This document shows positions 44,427 to 51,561 of a DNA stretch of 51,561 nt, one piece after another. The position numbers were made by a program, and so were the translations under genes. A model generated the notes under the pieces. It was not told the origin of the DNA. It searched no databases and was given only the letters and a program-made list of their open reading frames with translations. How positions within the stretch are numbered: position 1 is the stretch's first letter; each line of letters opens with the position of its first letter. The DNA is taken from assembly GCA_937916485.1 (NCBI GenBank), contig CALFSV010000360.1, forward strand, positions 1-51,561. Reading direction: 5' to 3'. Source of the stretch: an uncultured Paracoccaceae bacterium. Its GTDB lineage: Bacteria; Pseudomonadota; Alphaproteobacteria; Rhodobacterales; Rhodobacteraceae.

Positions 44427-46112
44427 TCAGGAATGTTCTTCCGCCGCTGTCATTGCCAGCGCCCGGTTCAGCGCCTTGAGGGCGTCCACCTGGAACAGCG
44501 CGCCCCATATCTCGGGCGGGCTGTCGGCATCGCGGAAATGCACCACCGGCAGGAACGTGGCGTTGGTCTTTTCAAACAGAGGCATCGCCTGCTCTAGTGT
44601 TGAGTCTTGCCGGAGCCAGGTGCCGGTCAGCACCAATTCCTGACAAATCTCCGGATCGGCAGCGCGCGGATGGCCCGTCGCCCGCATGATGCTGGCCACC
44701 TTGAAAGTCCCAAGCAGCCAGGTCTGGGGCCCGGCGGCAAGGTGCACCCCCCGTCGCTCCAACAGCGTGAGAAAGAAGGACCGCTCGACCATCCGGCTGG
44801 CAAGCGCTGCCGCCAGTGAGACCGAAACCATGACCGCCAGCCCCGTCTGCCAGTCGCCTGTCAGCTCGAACACGATCAGCGTGGTCGAAATCGGTGCCCC
44901 CAGAACGGCTGCCGCCACTGCCCCCATGCCCGCAAGAGCGTAAAGGGTGCCCGAGCCTGACACTTCGGGAAACAGCCCCGTCGCCACGATCCCGAACCCC
45001 AGACCGGTCAGTGCCCCCACCATCAGCGATGGTGAAAAGACCCCGCCGCCCATCCGCCCCCCCATGGTGATGGCCACCGCCACGACCTTCAGGATGACAA
45101 AGACGATCGCCTCGTGCAGCAGAAGCGACCCTGTCAGGGCGGCCGATGTCGTCTCGTAGCCGACCCCGATGATATGTGGCCACCAGATCGCCAACAGCCC
45201 CAGCAATAACCCGGCCACGGCCGGTCGTCCCCAACGTGGCAGTCCCGTCCGGGCCTGCAAGGCAGAGGCGAAATCATCCGCCCAGAAGATCGCCCGCATC
45301 AATACCACTGCGACAAGCCCGCAGAGCAAGCCGAGCATCAGGAAGGCGGGTAACTCGACATAAAACTCCAGTGCCGATTGCACAGGCAGGACGAATTCGG
45401 TCACGTCCCCGTAGACCAACCGGCTGACCACTGTGCCCGCCACACTTGCGATGGCAATAGGGGCAAAGGCGTGGACGGCAAAGTGGCGCAGAACGACTTC
45501 AAGGGCGAAAAGTGCGCCTGCAATGGGGGCGTTAAAGCTGGCCGATACCGCCGCCGCGACAGCGCAGCCCAGAAGGTCGCGCCCGTGGATGCCGTCTGCC
45601 CGCATCCATCCCGCCACATAGCTCGACAGCACTGCCGCAAGGTGTACGACCGGCCCTTCGCGCCCCGTTGAGCCGCCGCTGGACAGGGTGACCATGCTCG
45701 CAAGGGCCGAAACCAACCCCCGCCGCCGCTGCACCCGGCCCTCTGTCAGGGCTGCGGCCTCGATCACCTCGGCCACCGACCGGACCCGCCCGTCATCGGT
45801 GAACCTGTGCAGCAGGATACCAACGACCAGACCGCCGCAGGCCGGGATCAGCAAGACCCACCACCAGTCCAGACCTGCTGCATGGCTGTGCAGGATGTGA
45901 ACGTCGGGGGTGGAATAGACAAAGGCCTGAAGCGTATCGACACCGTAGCGAAAGGCGATTGCCGCGAAACCGGCGGCGATGCCAATGGCAAGGGCGATGA
46001 ACCAGAACTGAACCTCGCTTGGTCCCCGCTTGCGCACGATCCGCCATGTGGTCCGCAGTTGGGACCAAAGGCGCAGGCCCTTTGTTTGTCCCGGTAATTG
46101 CTGGTCTGCCAT
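44427..46112 (-). CDS. ClC-family chloride channel/antiporter
   Basis: A 561-residue inner-membrane protein with about 10-12 helices and a C-terminal cytoplasmic region resembling CBS domains (GTWLRQDSTLEQAMPLFEKT, then VDALKALNRAL). The conserved GREGP motif (GSTGREGPVVHLAAV) and GxFxP motif (GGGVFSPSLMVG) are present, while the gating-glutamate position in GREGP is kept. It would carry chloride or another anion. The ATG at 46110-46112 begins MADQQLPGQT; an upstream frame adds 22 residues of no family similarity. Confidence 0.93.
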   Translation of the reverse strand: MADQQLPGQTKGLRLWSQLRTTWRIVRKRGPSEVQFWFIALAIGIAAGFAAIAFRYGVDTLQAFVYSTPDVHILHSHAAGLDWWWVLLIPACGGLVVGILLHRFTDDGRVRSVAEVIEAAALTEGRVQRRRGLVSALASMVTLSSGGSTGREGPVVHLAAVLSSYVAGWMRADGIHGRDLLGCAVAAAVSASFNAPIAGALFALEVVLRHFAVHAFAPIAIASVAGTVVSRLVYGDVTEFVLPVQSALEFYVELPAFLMLGLLCGLVAVVLMRAIFWADDFASALQARTGLPRWGRPAVAGLLLGLLAIWWPHIIGVGYETTSAALTGSLLLHEAIVFVILKVVAVAITMGGRMGGGVFSPSLMVGALTGLGFGIVATGLFPEVSGSGTLYALAGMGAVAAAVLGAPISTTLIVFELTGDWQTGLAVMVSVSLAAALASRMVERSFFLTLLERRGVHLAAGPQTWLLGTFKVASIMRATGHPRAADPEICQELVLTGTWLRQDSTLEQAMPLFEKTNATFLPVVHFRDADSPPEIWGALFQVDALKALNRALAMTAAEEHS

Positions 46113-46241
46113 GCGCCCATTCCCGCCGGGTCGGTTCAACTGCAGCCCTGTGCAGGGCCGTGCGACTGGCCCATTCACTGGGCCCCCTCTTTGGCCTAGG
46201 GTCGCCAGAACACCGCAAAGACAGGCGCGAAGGAGACCGAC

Positions 46242-47615
46242 ATGACCATCGAGGCAGCCCTTGACCGCCTGTCTACCCTCTTAGGCGATCGTCTGAGCCG
46301 GTCCAAGGCCGATCTGGACGGCCATAGCCGGTCCGAGACGCATTTTGCCCCTGTGTGTCCCGACGCCGTCGCCTACCCGATGACGACGCAAGAAGTCTCG
46401 GCCCTTGTCGCGATCTGCGTGGATGAACCGTGTCCGGTGATCGGTTGGGGGGCCGGAACCTCGCTTGAAGGGCATGCTTTGCCGGTCCAGGGTGGGGTGA
46501 CGATCGATTTTGCCCGGATGAACCGGGTGTTGGAAGTCAATCCAGAGGATATGGATGTGCGCGTCCAGCCCGGACTGACCCGGCAGGCCCTGAATGAGGA
46601 CCTGCGTGACACCGGCCTGTTCTTTCCGGTTGACCCCGGCGCCAACGCCAGCCTTGGCGGCATGGCGATGACACGCGCCAGCGGCACGACGGCGGTGCGC
46701 TATGGCACCATGCGGGACAACGTCATGGCGCTTGAGGTCGTTCTGGCCGATGGCCGGATCATACGGACGGGCAGCAGGGCCCGGAAATCCGCGTCAGGCT
46801 ATGATCTAACGGCCCTTTTCGTCGGCTCCGAAGGGACGCTGGGGCTGGTGACGGAACTGACGCTCAAGCTGCATGGTCAGCCAGAGGCGATCAGCGCGGC
46901 CGTTTGCACCTTTACCACGATGGAGGCTGCCGTCGCGGCAGTGACCGAGACCATTCAATCGGGCGTACCGATGGCCCGGATCGAGTTCATTGACGCCGCC
47001 ACCGCCGCCGCGGTCAATGCCCGCTCTGCGCTTGATCTGCCGCTGGCCCCGCATCTGATGGTCGAGTTTCATGGATCGGAGCGCGGTGTCGCCGAAGATG
47101 CCGCCCGGTTCATGGAGATCGCCGAGAGCCACGGTGCCGGTGACATGGCGCAGGCGACCCTGGCGGAAGAGCGGACCCGCCTCTGGCGCGCCCGGCACGA
47201 GGCCTATTGGGCGATCCTTGGCGCGCATCCGGGCAAGACGGCCATCGTCACGGATGTCTGTGTGCCGCTATCGGCCTTGGCGCAGGCGGTGACCGAGACC
47301 CAGGCAGATATCGCCACCAGCCCGATCGAGGGGCCGATCCTGGGGCATGTGGGGGATGGCAACTTTCACGCCATCCTGTTGATCGACCCGGAGAACAGCG
47401 CGGAGAGAGCCGCCGCAGAAGGGTTGGCGCATCGCATGGCGGAACGGGCCCTGCGACTGGGCGGCACGTTGACCGGCGAACATGGGGTCGGGATGGGCAA
47501 ACTGGCCTATATGCAAGGCGAGCATGGTGCCGCGTGGGAGGTGATGGGCCTGATCAAGCAGGCGCTCGACCCCAACGACATCTTGAATCCCGGCAAGGTC
47601 GTGCCCCAAGGCTAG
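46242..47615 (+). CDS. FAD-binding oxidase, GlcD / D-lactate dehydrogenase family
   Basis: A 457-residue flavoprotein. The PCMH-type FAD-binding domain (about 35-215) has GWGAGTSLEGHALP and DPGANASLGGMAMTRASGTTAVRYG. The FAD-oxidase C-terminal domain ends with HVGDGNFHAILLIDPEN and GTLTGEHGVGMGKLAYM, which carries the catalytic His. The family includes D-lactate dehydrogenase (cytochrome c type) and glycolate oxidase GlcD. No GlcE or GlcF follows, so the single-subunit D-lactate dehydrogenase is more likely. AAGGAG lies 7 nt before the ATG. It converges with recN. Confidence 0.92.
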   Translation: MTIEAALDRLSTLLGDRLSRSKADLDGHSRSETHFAPVCPDAVAYPMTTQEVSALVAICVDEPCPVIGWGAGTSLEGHALPVQGGVTIDFARMNRVLEVNPEDMDVRVQPGLTRQALNEDLRDTGLFFPVDPGANASLGGMAMTRASGTTAVRYGTMRDNVMALEVVLADGRIIRTGSRARKSASGYDLTALFVGSEGTLGLVTELTLKLHGQPEAISAAVCTFTTMEAAVAAVTETIQSGVPMARIEFIDAATAAAVNARSALDLPLAPHLMVEFHGSERGVAEDAARFMEIAESHGAGDMAQATLAEERTRLWRARHEAYWAILGAHPGKTAIVTDVCVPLSALAQAVTETQADIATSPIEGPILGHVGDGNFHAILLIDPENSAERAAAEGLAHRMAERALRLGGTLTGEHGVGMGKLAYMQGEHGAAWEVMGLIKQALDPNDILNPGKVVPQG

Positions 47616-47638
47616 GCCTGACCCAAGCTAGGCCAGCG

Positions 47639-49324
47639 TCAGGAAACCGGGCCAGACAACAGCTCGCGCGCGGCACCCCGGGCGGCATCGGTCACCCGAT
47701 CACCGGCCAACATGCGCGCAATCTCGTCCACCCTGTCCTGCGGGTCCAACGGGATGACGCGCGAGGTCGTGACTTCGGCCCCGTTCTGCCGCTCTACGGC
47801 TTTTTCGACGCGCCAGTGATGCGCCCCAAGGGCCGCGACCTGCGGCGAATGGGTGACGACCAGAACCTGCCCCTTGGCGGCGAGTTCGGCCAGACGGCGG
47901 CCAACAGCATCGGCGGTGGCCCCGCCAACGCCCCGGTCAATCTCATCAAAGATCATCGTCAGCCCGTCGCTGTCCTGCGTCAGGCAGACCTTGAGCGCGA
48001 GCAGAAAGCGGCTGAGCTCGCCGCCCGAGGCGATCTTGTCCAACGGACCTGCGGGGGCGCCGGGGTTGGTGGCGACGCGAAAACCGACATCATCCCAGCC
48101 TTCGGGACCGGCTGTCCCACGGTTGATGGCCACGGTGAAGACGGCCCGCTCCATCTTAAGCGGGGCAAGCTCGGCCGTCATCGCCTTGACCAGTCGATCA
48201 GCAGCCTTTGCGCGGGCCGCAGACAGTTCTGTGGCGGCCTGATCGTAGGCGGCATCGGCCTTGTCGACAGCGGCCTGTGCTGCCTGAATATCCCCTTCCG
48301 AGGCGTCGAGGGCCGACAGACGACTGCGCAGACCATCGGCAAAAGTTCCCAGATCATCGGGCAACTGATCGTGCTTGCGGGCCAGGGCCCGGATCGCGAA
48401 CAGGCGTTCTTCGGCCTGCTCCAGGGCGAAAGGATCAAAAGACAGCTCTTCCAGACAGGCGGCAACACCCTGCTCTGCCTCGGCCAAAGCCTCAACCGCC
48501 CGGGCCAGCGCCTCGAGCGGTTGGTCAAGGCGGCCTTCGGCGGCGGCGGCGGCGGCGTCCAGCCAGCGGATCGCGTCGCTCACCTGCCCCTCGGCCCCGT
48601 ACCCGGCCCCGTCGCCGGTCAGGACGCTGTGGGCGCGGGCGATGTCGGTGCGAATACGCTCGGCGTTCTGCATCAGGCGACGCTCTGCGTCGAGTGACGC
48701 CTCTTCGCCCGGCTGGGGGTCAAGCTGGTCAAGCTCTTGCACCGCGTGGCGCAGATAGTCCTCTTCCGCCTTGAGCGCCTCGCGGCTGGTCATGATGGCG
48801 GCAAGGTGGTTGGCGGCCTCGCGGCGGGCGCCCCACGCGGCGCGGGTCCGGGCATTCAGCGGGGCACAATCGGCAAAAGCGTCCAGAAGGGCGCGGTGGC
48901 CGCGCGGGTTCAGAAGGCCGCGATCGTCCTGCTGGCCATGGAGTTCCACCAATGTGTCCGATAGCGCCCGAAGAACCTCGCCCGTCACCCGGACCGAATT
49001 GACCCATGCGGTCTTGCGGCCATCGGGGGTGTTGATCCGGCGCAGGATCAATTCACCATCCTCGGCGGTGATCCCGGCCTCGGCCAACACCTGATGGGCG
49101 GGATGATCGGGGCTGAGATCGAAGATGGCGGTGACTTCGCCCTGCGCCGCGCCGGCGCGCACAAGCTCGGCCCGGCCACGCCAGCCAAGGACAAAGCCGA
49201 GGGAATCCAGAAGGATCGACTTGCCTGCCCCCGTCTCGCCGGTCAGCACATTCAGGCCGGGCTGGAACGCAAGTTCCAGCCGGTCAATGATCAGCATGTC
49301 AGTGATGTCGAGACCGCGCAGCAT
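47639..49324 (-). CDS. recN: DNA repair protein RecN
   Basis: A 561-residue SMC-like ATPase for double-strand-break repair. Walker A is GETGAGKS (29-36), followed by a long Ala/Glu-rich coiled coil. The C-terminal signature SGGELSRFLLALKV and Walker B TMIFDEIDRGVGG are intact. I start at the ATG at 49322-49324 (MLRGLDITDML) with GGGGCAGG upstream; two earlier in-frame ATGs lack conserved sequence. It is the third gene of the lpxC-bamD-recN series, but two palindromic elements separate it from bamD. Confidence 0.95.
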   Translation of the reverse strand: MLRGLDITDMLIIDRLELAFQPGLNVLTGETGAGKSILLDSLGFVLGWRGRAELVRAGAAQGEVTAIFDLSPDHPAHQVLAEAGITAEDGELILRRINTPDGRKTAWVNSVRVTGEVLRALSDTLVELHGQQDDRGLLNPRGHRALLDAFADCAPLNARTRAAWGARREAANHLAAIMTSREALKAEEDYLRHAVQELDQLDPQPGEEASLDAERRLMQNAERIRTDIARAHSVLTGDGAGYGAEGQVSDAIRWLDAAAAAAEGRLDQPLEALARAVEALAEAEQGVAACLEELSFDPFALEQAEERLFAIRALARKHDQLPDDLGTFADGLRSRLSALDASEGDIQAAQAAVDKADAAYDQAATELSAARAKAADRLVKAMTAELAPLKMERAVFTVAINRGTAGPEGWDDVGFRVATNPGAPAGPLDKIASGGELSRFLLALKVCLTQDSDGLTMIFDEIDRGVGGATADAVGRRLAELAAKGQVLVVTHSPQVAALGAHHWRVEKAVERQNGAEVTTSRVIPLDPQDRVDEIARMLAGDRVTDAARGAARELLSGPVS

Positions 49325-49371
49325 GCCTGCCCCAAGTGACCCGTTTCGACCTTCCATGACCGGCACCGGGG

Positions 49372-49393
49372 GGTGGGTCAAGACCCACCTTAC
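49372..49393. repeat. palindromic element copy 5 (recN / bamD gap)
   Basis: GGTGGGTC and GACCCACC around an AA centre, followed by TTAC; the left GTAA is degraded. It lies about 48 bp upstream of the recN start. Confidence 0.85.
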
Positions 49394-49418
49394 CACAAGG
49401 GAGGGCCGCCAAGTAATC

Positions 49419-49436
49419 GCCGGGTCTGGACCCGGC
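49419..49436. repeat. palindromic element copy 6, variant arms (after bamD)
   Basis: GCCGGGTC and GACCCGGC around TG, flanked by GTAAT on the left and TTACC on the right. Both arms carry compensating substitutions relative to the consensus (GGTGGGTC to GCCGGGTC). It ends 5 bp from the bamD stop codon. Confidence 0.75.
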
Positions 49437-49441
49437 TTACC

Positions 49442-50296
49442 TCACAACCATTCGCCGCGCACAACCTGCCGGTAGATGGCCGACAGCCAGTTGTCCCCGA
49501 TGGACCGCGCCTCGAGCCCCTGACCGGTCAGCAGGGCGTAACTGTCCGCATACCATTCGGTCGATCCGTAGTTGTATCCAAGGATCGCCCCGGCCGTCTG
49601 GGCCTCATCGGTGAGGCCAAGGGACAGGTAGGCTTCGACAAGGCGGTGCAGCGCCTCGGGGGTATGGCTCGTTGTCTGGAAATCCTCGGCCACAACCCGG
49701 AACCGGTTGACGGCCGCCGCGAAATGGTTCCGCTTGAGGTAATAGCGCCCGATCTCCATCTCTTTCGCAGCGAGATGGTCGAAGGCCAGATCGAACTTCA
49801 GGATCGCGGCACGGGCATATTCGCTATCGGGATACCGTTCGATTACGACGCGCAACGCTTGCAGCGCCTGAAAGGTCAGGCCCTGATCTCGCCCGATCTC
49901 GTCGATCTGGTCATAGTAGCTGAGAGCCAGAAGGTACTGCGCATAGGCCGCGTCCGCATCGGCGGGGTAAAAGTCGATGAACCGCTGCGCGGCAGCGCGG
50001 CTGTTGGGATAATCTTCGTTCCGGTGATACGAGAGGGCCTGCATGATCAGCGCCCGTTTCGACCATTCAGAATAGGGGTAGATACGCTCAATCTCACCAA
50101 AGTAGTAGGCGGCATCGTCGCCGCGACCGCGCTGCAACTCATACTCGCCGCGCTGGTAGATCTGCTCGGCGGTGAACGCGTCAAGCGCCCCCGGGGTGCG
50201 GGGGTTGAATGTGTCGCAACTGGCCACAAAGCTCAGGGCAAGTGCGGCCAATACAATACCAAGTCGCCGCGGTGACTTATCATTCCGGCCTGACAT
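49442..50296 (-). CDS. bamD: outer membrane assembly lipoprotein BamD
   Basis: A 284-residue lipoprotein of the BAM complex: signal peptide with lipobox FVASC (Cys27), followed by about five TPR-like helical hairpins. Examples are YQRGEYELQRGRGDDAAYYFGEI, PYSEWSKRALIM, the YPNSRAAAQRFIDFYP region and YQ-rich loops. It acts on the periplasmic face of the outer membrane to fold beta-barrel proteins with BamA. It lies between lpxC and recN, the usual alphaproteobacterial order. A terminator precedes it on the minus strand, so it probably also has its own promoter in the 127-bp gap. Confidence 0.95.
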   Translation of the reverse strand: MSGRNDKSPRRLGIVLAALALSFVASCDTFNPRTPGALDAFTAEQIYQRGEYELQRGRGDDAAYYFGEIERIYPYSEWSKRALIMQALSYHRNEDYPNSRAAAQRFIDFYPADADAAYAQYLLALSYYDQIDEIGRDQGLTFQALQALRVVIERYPDSEYARAAILKFDLAFDHLAAKEMEIGRYYLKRNHFAAAVNRFRVVAEDFQTTSHTPEALHRLVEAYLSLGLTDEAQTAGAILGYNYGSTEWYADSYALLTGQGLEARSIGDNWLSAIYRQVVRGEWL

Positions 50297-50364
50297 GCAT
50301 TCTGCCCTGACTGTCGTTTATCCATAGGGTCCACATGGCCCCGCTTGTCTACTCGTCTATCACG

Positions 50365-50397
50365 AAAAAATCCGGGGCAAAATGCCTTTTCCCCCGG
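50365..50397 (-). terminator. rho-independent terminator after lpxC
   Basis: Read on the minus strand, CCGGGG-G-AAAA-GGCA-TTTT-G-CCCCGG folds into a long stem with one G-G mismatch, followed by ATTTTTTC. It is about 27 bp beyond the lpxC stop and splits lpxC from bamD. Confidence 0.85.
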
Positions 50398-50423
50398 TTA
50401 CCCGTCACAATAAAGCGCGCCTG

Positions 50424-51344
50424 TCAGGCAACCGCGACCAAGTCCTCGGCCGCAATTCCTGCACCGGGCAACCGGGCCGCCGTCGCGGGATCGCATCGCC
50501 GCAGCCGCCAGTTGTGCTGCGATGCAAACAAAGCCTGCAAAAGCCTGTTGGTCAGCGCGTGCCCCGACCGGACACCGACGTAGTGGCCAAGGATCGGCGC
50601 ACCCGCCGTGTTCAAGTCACCCAAGGCATCAAGCATCTTGTGGCGAACCGCCTCGTTGGCGTGGCGCAAACCGCCCGGACTAAGGATCCGATCGCCGTCG
50701 ACGACCACCGCGTTGTCGTAGCTCCCCCCTAGGGCCAGGCCATTGGCATGCATCGCATCCACATCCGCCTTGCGGCAGAATGTGCGACTGTCGCACAATT
50801 CGCGCACAAAGGTACCGTTGGCCAGGTCAAGGTTGTGAAACTGATGCCCGATTGCGGCATCCGCAAAATCGATCGTGAAACTGATGCGCAGACCTGAGGC
50901 TGGCCGCAGTTCGGCCGACGCGTCGCCCTGGTGGACGGAGACGGGCTTGAGCACTTCGATCAGATCGAGGGGGGCCGCCCCGCGTTCCAGACCTGCCGCA
51001 AGCAGCCCCCGCACAAATCGGGCAGACGATCCATCTAGGATCGGCACTTCGGGGCCGCTGATCTCGATCAAGGCATTGTGGATACCGCAACCGGCCAGAG
51101 CCGCCATGATATGTTCGATAGTGGACACCGACACCCCGTCGGAATTTTCGATCCGGGTGTTCAAGGGCGATACGATGACATTGGACCAATGCGCCCGCAC
51201 ATCGGACTGCACCCCATCAACGTCAAGTCGACGAAACACGATGCCTGCACCCGCACCAGCAGGCCGCACAGTCATTTTCGCCGGACGTCCGGTATGGAGT
51301 CCTGTTCCGGTGAACTTGACCGATTTTGCCAATGTGGTTTGCAC
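50424..51344 (-). CDS. lpxC: UDP-3-O-acyl-N-acetylglucosamine deacetylase LpxC
   Basis: A 306-residue zinc deacetylase committing UDP-GlcNAc to lipid A. Zinc ligands are seen in STIEHIMAAL (His) and HKMLDALGD (His and Asp); the catalytic His lies in GHYVGVRSGHALTNRLL, and VPILDGSSA is conserved. I place the start at the GTG 51342-51344 so the product begins (M)QTTLAKSVKFTGTGLHTG, as LpxC proteins do, with GAGGCGCAGG upstream. A longer in-frame opening with ATGs at 51437 and 51488 would add unconserved residues. Confidence 0.94.
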   Translation of the reverse strand: MQTTLAKSVKFTGTGLHTGRPAKMTVRPAGAGAGIVFRRLDVDGVQSDVRAHWSNVIVSPLNTRIENSDGVSVSTIEHIMAALAGCGIHNALIEISGPEVPILDGSSARFVRGLLAAGLERGAAPLDLIEVLKPVSVHQGDASAELRPASGLRISFTIDFADAAIGHQFHNLDLANGTFVRELCDSRTFCRKADVDAMHANGLALGGSYDNAVVVDGDRILSPGGLRHANEAVRHKMLDALGDLNTAGAPILGHYVGVRSGHALTNRLLQALFASQHNWRLRRCDPATAARLPGAGIAAEDLVAVA

Positions 51345-51492
51345 GCGCCTGCGCCTCGTCTCGATTTTCTTGGTTAAGATTGGTGTAGTGGCAGGCCCTC
51401 TCGGCCTCAACTCACTCTTTCTAACCGTCTGAAACATTGGCAAGAGGCCGAAAATCCCGCGAACCAATACGCAACCATCTGTTTTCAATAAT

Positions 51493-51519
51493 AAAAAAAA
51501 AGGACCGCTCCCGCAGTCC
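51493..51519 (-). terminator. rho-independent terminator upstream of lpxC
   Basis: On the minus strand GGACTGC-GGGA-GCGGTCC (7 bp, one G-U) is followed by nine T residues and ATT. It ends transcription of a minus-strand gene lying beyond the right edge, so lpxC must have its own promoter between about 51345 and 51492. Confidence 0.88.
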
Positions 51520-51530
51520 GTTTTGAATTG

Positions 51531-51561
51531 TTACGATTTGGTGTCCTCCACAGAACCGCTG
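51531..51561 (-). CDS. possible last codons of a truncated minus-strand gene
   Basis: One frame reads SGSVEDTKS followed by TAA at 51531-51533, 12 bp before the terminator stem. The spacing suggests the 3' end of a gene cut by the window edge. In this family the gene upstream of lpxC is often ftsZ, but these nine residues do not resemble the usual FtsZ tail, so I name no product. Confidence 0.35.
   Translation of the reverse strand, partial: SGSVEDTKS

Overview
The window reads as chromosomal DNA of a GC-rich alphaproteobacterium, most probably a member of the Rhodobacteraceae (Roseobacter group). The evidence is the lpxC-bamD-recN gene order at the right end, the bolA-dnaJ-like-cobS/cobT neighbourhood, fused pntA plus pntB, a class III ornithine decarboxylase, a very acidic RTX protein with a C-terminal Hint domain of the type common in roseobacters, a near-perfect CtrA box (TTAA-N7-TTAAC), and short intergenic repeats of a kind familiar from that family. 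I see no rRNA, tRNA, CRISPR array, insertion sequence, integrase or phage gene. Most of the window is ordinary core genome with some accessory genes.

Layout. 1-4000: a small lipoprotein gene (-), then moaA, waaA (Kdo transferase) and a GT4 glycosyltransferase (+); the last two build the LPS inner core. 4050-7810 (-): an M20 amidohydrolase, a FAD-dependent amino-acid oxidase family gene broken by one in-frame stop, and argE, a set that looks like amino acid or peptide scavenging. 7860-11520 (-): a GT8-like conserved protein, a DUF3422 membrane protein and an ornithine decarboxylase with a folded leader. 11625-13150 (+): the 23S rRNA pseudouridine synthase rluE and a dienelactone hydrolase gene broken by a one-base frameshift. 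13359-16389 (-): pntAB, preceded by a palindrome and direct repeats. 16553-19077: an isoprenylcysteine methyltransferase-like gene (-), then an SDR oxidoreductase and kynureninase (+). 19440-24056 (+): a 1538-residue RTX/Hint protein. 24074-28771 (-): a D-lyxose isomerase family gene, a class I amidotransferase-type hydrolase, a GlcG-like gene, malate synthase G and a 48-residue DUF2256 gene. 28900-32438 (+): pepN and an acyltransferase. 32478-34070 (-): two adjacent paralogous lytic transglycosylases. 34284-36394 (+): gatB and a DUF4177 gene. 36417-42108: bolA (-), a DnaJ-domain gene (+), a membrane protein gene (-), cobS (+), an FMN reductase (-) and cobT (+). 42181-47615: pepP-like and DUF427 genes (+), a ClC channel (-) and a GlcD/D-lactate dehydrogenase-like gene (+). 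47639-51344 (-): recN, bamD, lpxC. The right edge may hold the last codons of another minus-strand gene followed by a clear terminator.

The items most worth a second look are: (1) the ornithine decarboxylase leader, in which an 8-bp long-range helix and a 7-bp hairpin placed between the ribosome-binding site and the start codon share three nucleotides and exclude each other; (2) a family of near-identical palindromes (arms GTAAGGTGGGTC / GACCCACCTTAC) sitting almost directly on stop codons, six sites in this window; (3) the modular RTX/Hint protein with a repeated super-module; (4) a CtrA box in the large gap upstream of cobS; (5) two broken genes each explained by a single-base change; and (6) the separation of cobS from cobT by an opposite-strand flavin reductase.
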